From Stichopus chloronotus (taxonomy: Eukaryota > Echinodermata > Holothuroidea > Aspidochirotida > Stichopodidae): 64,000 bases of DNA. Location of the stretch: positions 37,200,937-37,264,936 of the forward strand of contig CM037830.1 of NCBI GenBank assembly GCA_021234535.1. Reading direction: 5' to 3'. Made by a program: the position numbers and the translations under genes. The notes under the pieces are model-generated. The model was given only the letters and a program-made list of their open reading frames with translations. It did not search any database and was not told where the DNA came from. How positions within the stretch are numbered: position 1 is the first letter of the stretch; each line of letters starts with the position of its first letter. This document shows positions 1-12,900 of the stretch, in pieces.

Positions 1-75
1 AGTTTATGTATTGCCATGAAACTTAACAATTAAGAGGTTTGGGGTTTGATTCCTGACTGGGTCACAGTAAGATGG
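1..75 (+). repeat. tRNA-like SINE tail, truncated by window edge
   Basis: A B-box-like Pol III element (GGGTTTGATTCC, about 42-53) is followed by a short body and a T run near 75-84. This is how the 3' part of a tRNA-derived SINE looks. The expected A box would lie at or before the left edge and is not convincing in what remains, so only the B-box half is supported. Confidence 0.35.
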
Positions 76-3000
76 TTTTTTTTTGTCTAAGAATAACCTA
101 GGATGTCCCTTTTGAACAGACCTTGTGAAACATAGATACCAAATTTGATTCACAGTTGTTAAGTTTGATTAGTAGTCACCATGTGTCACCATTAGTAGTC
201 ACCAAGTTGTAATTTGTAAGCCACAGGCTTCCTCCACACTTGTGTGGTCACTTACCATTGTAAACAACTGCTCTTCAAACGCTGAATTATTATCTCGACC
301 CAATAACCTTTGACCTACACCAAAATCAATAGACTCATTCTACTCAATATATTTGCACCTGTAAATTAAATATATCAATCCAATTTTCCTTTCTAGAGAT
401 ATTCAATGTAGTCCCCTTCTGAGTCTTTTCACTGAGACTGAACTTGGACCATCACTAAAAGCACTATGCTATTTGCAAATAAATGGAGGTGGGGGGTGTA
501 CTGCAGCATGCTAGGCATCAGATCTGTACAACCAATGCATTTTTAATTTCATGTAACTTGCAAACTAGTCAGCAGAAACATGTACACATGCATTTTGACT
601 AACCAGTGTTTACACCTTACTTCCCATTCAGTAATCGTAATATGAGAGGCATTTAACAACTAATGCTGTATCTTTAGCTGCAGTCACCTTAAAACACACC
701 AAAAGCGGACCAACTGGACGCATTTCACTTACTTTCTGAATGCCTTTTGTCACAGTTTGCCATTTTTTGGGACAAAAATGTGAGATGATCTCAGTTTTAA
801 ATTTTGTGATTGTTTTTCAATTTATGGGCTGACTAAGACTCAGATCTGCCAATGTGTTTATAACAGAAATCTGTCACTCTACGTATCTTCGTTCTCTTTT
901 AGGGGTAAACACACACAGAACTGAAAAAAATAAAAACAAAACAAACATTCATAATTTTACTTTTAAGTAATCCAATTTTATTTCCCACCTCATTTCTGTA
1001 CAAGAAGCAGTCAACGTGGACGGAATGAATGATTTAATCACTACACCAGTAATGTAATGGAAAGCAGATGGTTCGAAGACTAGATAAATAATAACTACCA
1101 GTACTTTAGTGCAAGAACTAGACTGGCTATGTTGTGGACTGGATGAAGCTGAGCGAGGTAGACCTTTTTGTTCCATGGTGTTCTTGCAACATCTTGTTAA
1201 AGCTAAAGAAAAATGCTGAGACAGATATGTACTGACTGCTGGCAAAACTTGCTAGTTTTAACACACCACCCATGAAATGATATTTTGAATATTCAGCTTG
1301 ATATAACAGTTCAAACAATATTAACAGATTTCCATGAATCTTTCTTGTAGATGTCATGAAGGAAGAAGACGCCCTTTGCAACCACAAAGCACTTCTGTAT
1401 TGACGACAATGTTAGGTTTTTAACCTGTTTGAAGTCTTTCTCTAAATGAGTGTGGCTCAGGGAACAACCACTCAGGGATCAAAACTTACTGTGCTGTTTG
1501 TGCTATACAGGTAACCTGTCACTCAGGATGGGTGACTGCCCTATGTTGCGACACCCCTACGTTCTGACACACTTATATTCTGACAGCAGTGGCTTAGTGA
1601 GACCCTCAGGGTCCCATGGACAAGGAACAGTGTTTGGCCCCGAAGCCAATGGTATCCCAATCTCAATTGTAGGAGCTCTCTGTGGCCATTAGCGCACACA
1701 TTTACAAATTAACTGACTATGTATGGTACAATATGCAATAATATTTCATACTGTTTAGTGATGCTGTTAACACTTAAGTCTTATTAACCATGTGTTGAAA
1801 CTTAAGCTCTGCAAAATATGACCAATGTATCATAGCAAGGCCCCCAAACGGTGTCTGATGTAACGTATGTGTGACAACATATGAGTGTTGTAACATAGGG
1901 GTGTCAGAACATATGGGTGTCAGAACACAGGGACCGGCTGCAACCCTAGTATGAAATGTTCTCTGAAGTGCTTATACAACAAATGCTCAAGCATTGGGAA
2001 AACAATGCAGGCTGAAGTTTTAGACCCTCAATGGGTACTTTAACCATCACTGCAGGTTTAATAGACAAGAGCATGAAATACTTGCAGCCAATGCAACAAG
2101 TCATGAATGAAAAATAACCTAAAACAAGTCATGAATGAAAAACAACCTATCTGAAAATTCTAACTTTTGTTGAGCTGCTGAGCTGGATGTGTGCATACTT
2201 TTAACAAGTCAATAAATTAAGTTCAAACTAAATAAATTAACTTTCCAAATGTCTGAAATTTTTCTGGCATTTCTGTTTCAAACATCAGATGTCACTATAA
2301 AAAGAATTCACATCAAGCTGGCACAGACAACTCTGGTTCATTAAACATTTAAGAGCAATTTATCCTGCATCTTTCAATATCCTCTGAATATCATCTTGGG
2401 TGGTTTCCAGGAGTCATTTTAGCTTGTATCCCCACAACAAACAAATATGAACCTCTGTTAATGCACTAAGCCAGCATTCCTCCAACAAATATTTGCTGAA
2501 ATATGTCAGTATCAAACTTGATGGTTTGGTCAGGATATGTAATAAAGATAATGGGAAAACTAAGACTTTACCAAAGTAATAATAATAAGCAAACAGAAGA
2601 TGAAATTTGCACCTCCTGTAGTAATATCACTTACATTGATCTTGAACAGCAAACATGTCCACAATACCAACAATAGTGGAGACCAACATGCCTTGTTTGT
2701 ATGGATGCTCAAATCCTCTTCAATATCTGCCGATTGGGCAGACATCTCAGCAGCATCTATTGACTCCCAGAAACCACAGTATTGATATGGATGGTTTGAT
2801 ATCACTATCCTGCACAGCTCTGCCTCTGGACAAGACACTACGTAACCTTCTGTGCAGAGCCTGTTGTATTGTCAGTTAAACTATTGCTTGCCAAGACAGG
2901 ATTATACGGCAGCTAGTTAATGCTTGAGTAAACAGAAGGTGTGAACCAAGTCCCTAACCAAGAAAACACTTCATGAAAGGAAGAGATTGCTACATGAAAT

Positions 3001-3892
3001 TAATACTGCTTAAACAAGGTATGAAAGAAACTTTTACTTTGATATGACTTTTATTAATTATTGTATGTGGTTCACAAGGACTAGATGGAAGGGGTGTTTG
3101 ATTCCTCCTCAGCGGGCACAATACTTATGCTGAAGAATGGAACTCTTAGAATGGAAGACTTCAGCTGTGGTGTGGTCCAATGTTGGTTCAACGGTTTGTA
3201 AAATGTCCAGCACACACAGTCAGCATATGAAAGAGATGAATGCTTCTTGGTCATAATTGGCATTTAGCTTTAATGAAAACAGTGACAAATTATCAATGCC
3301 ACACAAAACAAAAGGAGGGCACTGCAGTGACGTATCACTTCTCTAACTCAGTGACTCAGTTACATGCAACTTCAGTTAACATCAGGACCATGAGTGAACT
3401 TAATGTTCATCAGCCAACTTATTTGGATGCTTGTTTTTCAGAAGTCACTGAGAATAAAGAGCCATCTACTATTGCTTCTATTGTCCATAAGGATATCTGT
3501 CAGATACTGCATTGCACGTACTTTTGCCACTTAAGCTGGAAGGGAGTTTGTTCACGCCTATGCAGCTACTTTAACAATCCTAGAGATCTAGAGCAATGGA
3601 AGATTGGTTGAAATGTAGAGCAACAAAATATATCATATTTTACCAAAACAGTAATTTGCAAAAAGTTCAAATGGAAAATCATTCATCAGCACAAATGATG
3701 GAAGCTGTCTAGCACCCTAAAATGAGTGAAATTTGTATTTTACAATGAAAGGCAGATTTTAAAAACACCACTATAAAAAATTCCCAGCAGTTTCTCGATA
3801 CAGATAAATATTTCTAACATTCCAATGAACAATGTTTACAGGTGGAGAGAGACTGTACAAAGACAAGTGGAATCAAATTCATAGCTGATTCT
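76..3892. other. Non-coding stretch downstream of CCDC146
   Basis: I find no exon here that I can support. Short open frames exist on both strands (for example about 3240-3611 plus and 2560-2838 minus) but they match no family I recognise, have no plausible splice partners, and their composition looks like translated non-coding DNA. The stretch is AT-rich, with one inverted-repeat motif at 1530-1945 that is listed separately. Confidence 0.5.
1530..1945. repeat. Foldback-like repeat of a GTGTCAGAACATAGGGGTG motif
   Basis: Near 1538-1585 the plus strand reads as variants of CTATGTTGCGACACCCCTACG and GTTCTGACAC. Near 1880-1932 the reverse-complement form (GTGTTGTAACATAGGGG, then GTGTCAGAACATATGGG) occurs at least twice. 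The two clusters are therefore inverted relative to each other across about 300 bp, as in a small foldback element or decayed satellite unit. No ORF is associated. Confidence 0.5.
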
Positions 3893-3898
3893 TTTATT
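3893..3898 (-). terminator. Candidate poly(A) signal of CCDC146
   Basis: AATAAA on the minus strand (TTTATT on plus), about 80 bp after the CCDC146 stop codon, which is a plausible distance for a short 3' UTR. It is the first canonical hexamer after the stop. No transcript evidence is available. Confidence 0.45.
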
Positions 3899-3977
3899 GT
3901 GACTTTTTTGTGGTGACTGAAAGAAACAACAGTTGTCTTAACATCACCTCTTACCAAGTGCATGGAGCACTGGAAAC

Positions 3978-6900
3978 CTAAATCTCGATAGGTTTGATGA
4001 CAGGTTTACGAATGTGCCTCATGTTGGCTCCGGCGGGTGTTGGTTTAAATGGAGCATGGCCTCCATATGGCCTTGGCACAGGTAGTTCAGAGTCATCGTC
4101 TGGTATGTAGGCGTTAGGACGTGGTTCGGCGGTGGTGACGAGTCCTCCTGGGAGTGTGTACTGTTCTTCCTCTTCGGCCATCTACAAAAGATACAAAGAA
4201 CGATTTGAGCTAAAGTTCCTGGTGATTACGCAGCATCGCTCTTGAAATATCTTTGAAAGTGTTTTACACTAGTATGCAAAGCAACTCAGGCATCAAAATA
4301 CTGGAGGAACCACTGCTCATTTGCACATGATATCGATTTCAAGACACTTGGGAAGTCTTTTAAATATGCACATTCATCGAAGTTCATGAACACATCTTAA
4401 GATGCAAATGTTCTTCTTACTGATCAATGTCAGCTAACCAAAAACAAACAAGGCAGAGATTGTATCAGACACGGAATAACATATCAAGATTGAAAATCAC
4501 AGTGTGATCTTTAAAGAAGCTCATTGAGTTGGTTCACAAATTCCATGATATTTTGTTCCACTTGCTGAGTATCACTCATATGTTGATGGTAAATGTTCAG
4601 AGATTCTGAACATATGACACACCACTGAAGCAATAATGATAGGGTAATTAACAATCAAAATCACTGACTGAAAATCTGTGACCAGACACTTTTCAATGTA
4701 ATATATTGACCATAGGCAATTCCTGTTCCTAAAAGTGCTACAATTTCTCACATTTTTAGTAACTGTATGAATAGATACATGGATAATGAAGCTAATCAGA
4801 AGTATTGACATGTAATGGTTTCTTTCAAGCTTGCCACAAAATAAAGTATAACAAATCAATCATATTTTCTATGCATTAGGCAAATTTCTGTGTACACTGG
4901 GGTGTTCTCTGCATAGAGCTTTAGAAGGGCAGCATGCTTTCCAAGTGAAAATTACCTCTCCCTAAAATAATGACTTCCCCCCTAGAAAATGCCACCAACC
5001 TACAAAAGCACTGCTCAGCAGGAAAAAAAGGGTGACACTAAGCTACTGCCATCTCAAAATGGAGCCCACATCATCTCTAAGTTGCACCATTTTGCAGCTG
5101 TATTGTCAAAAAGTTCTAGAGGTTGGGGGAAAAACCCCTCTGCTGGAACCTCACTGTGGCAATCACTTCTCAGTGGCGTGCAAACTACACACTACCTTGC
5201 ATATATCTAACTTAGGGGTGGGACAAATGAGCGATTTTGCCGACTGCACAAGCATTGCAACTCTGGAGAAGATACAAAACAGCATCACTATACCTGCTAA
5301 AAATGCAGTCATAATGTGGCCGCTGCACCTCGTCGTTTGCTTTAAGCAACAGCACTGTTAATGTATAATTTCAATGTCTGTAAAAAAAACCTGTTTTGAC
5401 AATTCAGATCATGAATGCAGTAACTTTCTGACTCATCTGGTTAGTTGCAAGAAGAGCAAGAACAGTACCATTCTCCTTTCTTCTGTCTCCCTCTTCTTCC
5501 TCTGTTCATCCCTCATCATCCTCTCCCATTCCTTGGCCGCCTCTTCCGACGGTGCCTCTCCTTGTTCCATCCTCAGGTATGCCTGTTCCAGAAAGCTCTC
5601 CTGTTGACGTACCTCCTGCTGGTGTTTCAGGGCCTCCGCCTGTCTCATGGAGAGCTCTGACACCGTCGCCATCATCTTACGAGTGACCTCCTTAATCCTG
5701 GCTTGAAGATCGTTGACCTACACCAAGGAGGAGAAGCAAATGATAAGCCTGTACACACTAACTTACCAGAGGAAAGGACGATGCATTTTAATGTCAACAA
5801 GATTACTTCTCAAAGGTACTGTAAAGCAAAACAAATACCTTAAATGACTCTGGCTGGCATCCATTTGCAAAGAAATGGCTAATTAGGGGTTGCTACAAAT
5901 CACAGAGGTCGATAGTTCAGTTGGTACAGCACAGCAGTTATATTCCTACGGTTGCTGGTTTGGATCCAGTTCTAGCCTACAATTTCCCCACACATTTATC
6001 AAGTATTTAATTCTTATTTTGTAGTCACTTTACAATCAATTGAAGTTTAAAATAAAATCTAAAAAATAAATGGTATATTCAGCAATGACATTTAAAAACT
6101 TCTCTGTGTCTAAGGAGCACATTTCAGATAGGTGGAGATGCAGGTATCACAAAGCTGTAAATATGTATCATTAGAAATATGTACCAGTCATCAAATATTA
6201 CATCAAAATTGTTGCAACTGATTCTGAAGAAACAATGTAGAAGAAAGTCTCTGCAAGTTACTCCAAACTGAATGGTTCCTTGATAAAAAGTTGCAAACAA
6301 AGGAATGAAAATGACATATGGAACATGTTTTACCTTCTTTGCTAGCTGCAAGGTGTCCTCCTTGCCAGTGCTAACTTTGCTGTTTACTCTCTCTGTCAAT
6401 CTTGCTACTTGCTTGAATATCAAATCCTTCTCCAGCAGTTGTTCTTCTTTTTCAGCCAATCGGATCTCCAACTGCGGATGAAAAATGTTAGCAGAAGTTG
6501 TGAATGTTAACATAAATTACTATCATCATTGTAATTACTTGATATTGTAAACTGAGTAATTTACATATAATTGCTGTCTTTATTGTTTACTAAAAATCTA
6601 ACACAACAAAATATAATTCAAATTGTAAGTCTTTTGTTAACTGACTCTTTCAGGGGGTGGGGGTGGTAGTAGGGCTTGTTAGGTTATTCAGCAGAACCAT
6701 TGGTGTATATGCATACCAACCATCCAGCATTCACAGTAGACTTTGCAGCTGTTGATTTAAGGAAGCTAAAGTGTTCAAAATATGAAGATATCAACAGGGT
6801 TCAGACTGGGGCCACAACAGTGAGCTGCAGAACAAAGCAGCATTCCCCTCACGAGAAGGCTAACGACCATATGTATCCTCCAGAGAGTAAAGTCAATCAG

Positions 6901-9900
6901 TGCATATCAGTATTCTTTGACAGTGATTTTAGGGAGACCCCCACCCCCAAGCAAACACTACTGCTGCAGTGAAATAGTGACCACCCCTAATAAAAGTCTG
7001 CCCCCTGCAGAATTTTTTATCTGCCAAAAAGCTACTGCTATTACAAACAGAGCAATTTGTGGAGAACACTGTACATATATGGGTGAAATTACAATAACAA
7101 ATAAAAGCACATCGACGACTTAAAATGCTCGCAATATGAGGTAAACTTACATCTTCAATTTTGTTATTAAGGTCTGCAGCAGGAGGATCCTGGCCCTCCA
7201 GAAATCTGACTCTGGTTTCATCGTAAGGATTTTCAAGATTCTTTTCCAGCTCTGTCATCCTGTCTTGACACTGGGAGAGCTGATAGATGATAAAATCAAT
7301 TAGGAAAGTCAGCAAACTGACTAGAAGATAGACCTTGAAAATAGATCACGAAGATGCACCAAGAACAGCAGTAAAGGGGCACATTGAAGGAATACAGGGA
7401 AAATGAAGTTACCAAATACAACTAGATATGCATAATTGACCACATTGTGTGAAAAAAAAATCATTTCTACTTTTGAATAATCATGAGCATTACATTCATA
7501 ATTGTGTAACTCATCAGTTCACAATGTTGGGAGGAGCAATCATTCCTTATAATATTAGCTTAATCAAAACAATGCTTCTCTTTGTCTATTATTCATCCCT
7601 TCGTAGTTTCATTCGGTAAGGCTGAGCAGTCCTTGAAGAAACAAAATAAAGCAAACCTGAATTTGCAAAGTAACCAGCTCCTGGTCTAATGCACGCTTGT
7701 TTGGAACATTCTTTCTGAGAAGGTCGATGGCTCGCTTTTCTTCTCCCACCTGAAGAAAATAGTAGTAATATTTGAAAAATCATTTTGCAGAATCCAAAGT
7801 GTGCAATTCTACTTTAAATGAAGTAGATAAAGATATTTGACTAAGACTAATAAGACTAGTAACAAGGTATAAATTTTCAAGAAGTAGCTTAAACCATAAT
7901 CATGAAGACCTCCTCATCTTACATAACATTTTGCATGGCATCATGGCAGATATCGCATTCTAGTAGGTTGAAAAAAAAAAAGGTTCACAAATGGATACGA
8001 CAATTGTTTAGTCCCCATATGGGTCTTTCACCTATATTATAAGCAAATTACATTGATGTCCATCAGGTAAGATACTAGATTCTTTGAGTTTGGAAAGACT
8101 TTTGACTAACCTGCATCTTGAGAAACCGAATTTCTTCTTCTCTGGTGTGAAGGTCAACATCACCTCGTCTTATCATATCCTCTTGGATGTTCACCTTCTC
8201 ATAAAACAGGCAGACTTCCTCGTGTCTCTCGATGAGCTGGACACCTCTACGGCGACAAGCAGAAATAAAATATGTCTGGATGGTGAAGGCACAGCAGTCA
8301 AAACGTTCTAGAGTGTAATCAACATTTCAGATATCTATTTGTACAACTGTGTGAAATATAACACATAAAAAAGACTATAGATGAAAATGCTGACATTTAG
8401 GAAATCTAGTTTCTTTACTAAGGACTGGTTTACATTTTCTACATCACAGCTATTACCCATCCACTACCCCCCCCCCCTCCCATCCCCACTTGAAAACCAT
8501 TGTACACTCTCATTGTGAATTATTCCAAACAGGAGGCTAGAAGAGATAGCCCAATTTAGCCATCATTTTCCAACAAGGCCATTCATGTATTACAAAGATC
8601 TGCAACATACAAACAGCTTAGTAACACGATGCAGTGTACATAAACCAAGTACAGAACCATGAAAAAATTAGCTTTTAGATGCAGAACAGCCTTCATGTTT
8701 TGTTTTATCATACAATGGACGCAGGGTTACATTGGCTAAATGAGACTATTTCAGTCTAGTGGTATGACAAAAATTTCACAATTACCTGTCATTCCTATGT
8801 TGTACAGCAGCCTTGAATCTAGTTCTCAGTCTAACCATCTGTTCTTCTGCTTGATTGATCATCAGATTCAGTTTAGCGATGTCCAACCTCTGCTGCTCCA
8901 GCTGCTGCTGCATCTCGCTCTCGATCCGCTGCTGTTTGGCCAACTCGTTACGTAACTGGTCCCTCAGCACGATGGCATTGACGTGCTTCAGCTTGGCCTT
9001 TTGAAACTGTCTGCATGTGACGAGGGAAGAAGGAAACGTGTAAACGTAATGTCATCGAGACATGAATTAATTGATGGATGGATGGTCAGATGAATCAAGG
9101 AATGAACAACTGAATGAATGACCAAATAAATGAATGAACTGATCGATGCATGCATGTATGATTGAAGGAAAATTATTGAAGCACAGCGACAAATTAATGA
9201 AAGAATGAACAAATGAATAGAGAGAATGTAAAAATACAAAATAAAATTGATGAAAACAAACACAGCATAAAAAAAGCAGAAAATGCTGACAAATGAATGA
9301 AGACCAATAATTATCCTCATTTTATGACAAAACAAAACTATTTTGCTCAGGTCACAGCAGCACTATTCACCAATGAAGAAATTCAAAACCTTGAGGCTTT
9401 GTGGAGCGATTGATCATTTATCTAGATGACCAAAGTATAAAAGTTCTGACAAAGTCCTCACAGTTTACCTTTCTTTAGCATGGCTTGATGTTCTGAGGAT
9501 CTCAATTTCATTCTGTAATATCTTGATCTTTTCTCTCATTTCAGCAGCCTTCTGGGTACTCGCCTGAATCAGGTTGACACATTTGTTCCTCTCATTCTTT
9601 ATGACGTCGTAAAGTTTGGCAAAGTCTCGAAGCCTGATGGAAATGAAAGGGTAAGGACAGCTGATGAAAATTAGAGTTTTGATGAATAACAAATGAAGGA
9701 AGATAACAATTCTTGTGCAAGGCACGCTCACTTTTAAAAGTTGTATTTTCTCTAAAAGGAAATTTTCAGCTGTTGACACTTTCAAAACAAAATGAAGGAT
9801 GTTCATTCATAAGAAAACACTTGATTAATCCTAAAGACTTAAGACAAAAATCCATATGAAGTTTTCTTACACTCTTTAAATTCATCAAATTTGATCCTAA

Positions 9901-12900
9901 AGAGAAGTCTAAAGGAAAATCAACCGACTTGCATTTGAAAGGTACATCACACACTTGAATCTACAGAATGCTGCACATAGTGGTATCCAAATCAAGACTA
10001 AACTATAGATGCCATGAAAAAACTCAGATATCAAAAGAATCTTTTTCTCTTCTGTATACTCTACGATTATCAAAAGTAATTTTGAGACAAACCTCGTCAT
10101 CATTTCCTGATATTTCTTTTTGTTGTCGATGATCGCGAGGTCCCTTGACTTTAGGTCGTCGAGGGCCCTGTGGTACCTCAGTTCTGCCCTCATGTAGTCC
10201 CTTGCTTTCTGTTCCCTCTCATCACTCTTAATGGCTGCCAACCTGGTGAGTTCCACCACCTCAATGCGGAGGTCGCTCTGCTCGTACAACAGCCGTTCCT
10301 CCTCTGCGATGCTCTGCTCGACTTTGACCTGTTCGACAGCTGTCAAGGAATTCTACACGAGTGTAAAACAAGAACAAAGGAATAGTCATTCACAACTGAT
10401 GCACCTGAGGACTTGAGAGTTGAATGTATGCCTTTGTTACAGCTATTCATTACATTAATACAGCTATGAGTTATGATTTGAGAACCATATTATCATCAGG
10501 GTCAAGAGTGTGTACTATTGAATCAGACTGAAATATCAAAGAGAGCTTAAAAAAAATTTCTAGAGTGACTTCTATTTTGACTGCGTTTATGTCACCGTGT
10601 AATATTCAAAGTCAAATGTAAAATACCCACTAAAGTTACCAATGTTACCTGAGAGATTGTCACATATCAAATGATGTGATTTACACATTTCACAGATGTT
10701 GACTACCAATATCTAAATGGGACATGGAGAGTGGCAGGGGTACAACAAGGGAGAAATAAAATATGAATGCATGGTTCATATCAATATCAGGTACAGTGAT
10801 TTACTACTATACCTGGTTGTTCAGAAGACGTTTGGTTTGCTCTACTTCTCTCTGCAACTCTTTTCTCTTTTCAAAGAGAGTTCCATCATCCTTAGGACCG
10901 TGGTCAGCTTGAGCTTTAACCTTGTCATATATTGACTGAATAAATAGAGAGAAAATGTTAAAACAAAAACAAAGAAAAAAATCATTGTAAGTTGTTTTGT
11001 AATCACAGCCTGAAGCAGATTCGAAATTTAACTGACAATACAACATCTTGTAGCAATCTTGAATGCAGTTCATCTCACTGAGCTATTCATCAGTGTGGGA
11101 ACTATTCACAGATCATATATCGCCAGAACCAGTGGCCAGTCCAAAGGCATGAAGAGCAAAGAGCAAGAATAATACTAACATAAGAACAGGAAGTCTGATG
11201 GATTTAATTAGCAAGTGAACAGCTACGGCATCAGTTACTGTCAGAGTAAAATTTGCTACCATAGGTTACGTTGCATAACAGCATTCAAGAGTTTAATTTT
11301 CATGTAACTGAGAACAATGCAGATGTTAACAATTGATACAAAATATTCTGTTAAAACACTACACAGCAATACCAGCCCATTTGTAGACTTAACTTAGTTT
11401 GACAAAATATGAATGGCACCTATGCTATTCCATAATCACAATGGCAAATTATTAATAGGCAATACCTGTGTGTGAGTCAAGTTTTCTGTCGCAACCCTAA
11501 ACTGCAGTTCGGTCTTTTTCAGATTCTTCAGATCACGATCACGTTCCCTCACTTTCCTCGCATAGATTTCGTGCTGGTTTTTCTTTTCCATTTGCACATG
11601 GTTCAAACTGAGATCTAGTGTAGCCCTGTGTGAGAACCAGGAAAGGGTTACCAGGTGAGAAAACCATCATCAAAACCAGAAGTGCCTTGATGTTTCATAG
11701 GCTACAAATACTACACAGGAGAAATCTATACAGTAAACTGTAATATAATTGGGATTAAGTAAATCTACCTGTATAGGTTACTACTAACTTGTCACAAGCA
11801 CTAGGATCTGCTTCACTCACATTCTTGGAGGGCAAGATTACTCATCTTTCCTGCATGATATTGCCTATGCACAAAAGTGGAACAATGACATACAGGCAGT
11901 ACTGTTAGGGTGCAACATAATCAATAGTTTATTTGAAGAATATTACGAGCATAAACAAAACTTGCTTGCAAGCATTGCTTTATTGGATTTCTTTCCTATT
12001 CCCATCGGTTAATTTCTCTACCTGTCGCCGAGATAAACTGCCTCTTTATCCTTCTCGTATTCGTATTCCTTCATTCTCTGATCAAACTGCTGCTGGAGTT
12101 CATCTAAAGCATTCTGTTTCTTATGCCTCTGTCTCTCCATCTGAAATTTATCTTCAGTTACCTTCTGCTGCTTGCTCACCAACTGCTGGAGAGTCCGTGC
12201 AAGCTCTGCATAACTTTCATCTTTCTCTTCTCTTTGCTTTTCTATCTCGCTGTAAAAAAAAATATTGAGAACCTTATTTGTCTCTGTCACAGATGTTTGT
12301 GCTCTAATGTGCAACTTATGGTACATATTCTGTACAAGTCCTCACATGATGTTGTAAACCTTAAATGCATGTCCTTTCTTGAGATGATATATATACTAAC
12401 CTCTATAGTACATCTCTCTGTTAAGTAAAACAATGTCTTGGGAGGAAAACCTCCTAAACATGTGACTATACCATAAAAAGAATGTACCAGGAGGATAAGT
12501 TGTCATTTTAACTTAAGAAAAAAAATACAATAATGGAGTATTACACACATTCTCCAATATTATCGAAAGGAGCACCACAGCGTAAGATCTTGCAAACTAA
12601 TATTCCACTCACTTCTTTTGTTTATTCATTTTATCCATTTCTTTCACCAGTTGACCTGGAAGGGAATGAACTTGAATTAAATCTTCCTTCAATTTCTCCT
12701 GCTGTTCTACCTCTTTCTCCAGCTCCTTCAATTCCAGTTCAATCTCTCGATTCTTGGCAAGCAGTTCCTCCCTCAGATTTTTTGCCTCCAGAGATCTTTG
12801 TCCGATTTCAAGCTTAAGGTCTTCAATATGCTTGTTCAGTTCCTTGGTTTTCTTTTCAATTTCCTCCATCTTTGGCAACCTGTTGTACTCTCTCTCCAAC

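Noticed and set aside
2560..2838. 92-codon minus-strand frame
   Set aside because: No family match, low-complexity hydrophobic tail, and no consistent acceptor or donor.
3240..3611. 123-codon plus-strand frame downstream of CCDC146
   Set aside because: It has a true ATG but no recognisable domain, no splice context and a composition typical of translated non-coding DNA.
5905..5980. Functional tRNA gene
   Set aside because: A and B boxes are present, but acceptor and anticodon stems do not pair; a SINE head fits better.
8988..9335. 115-codon minus-strand frame in CCDC146 intron 9
   Set aside because: It is the translation of a TGAA/GGAT microsatellite.
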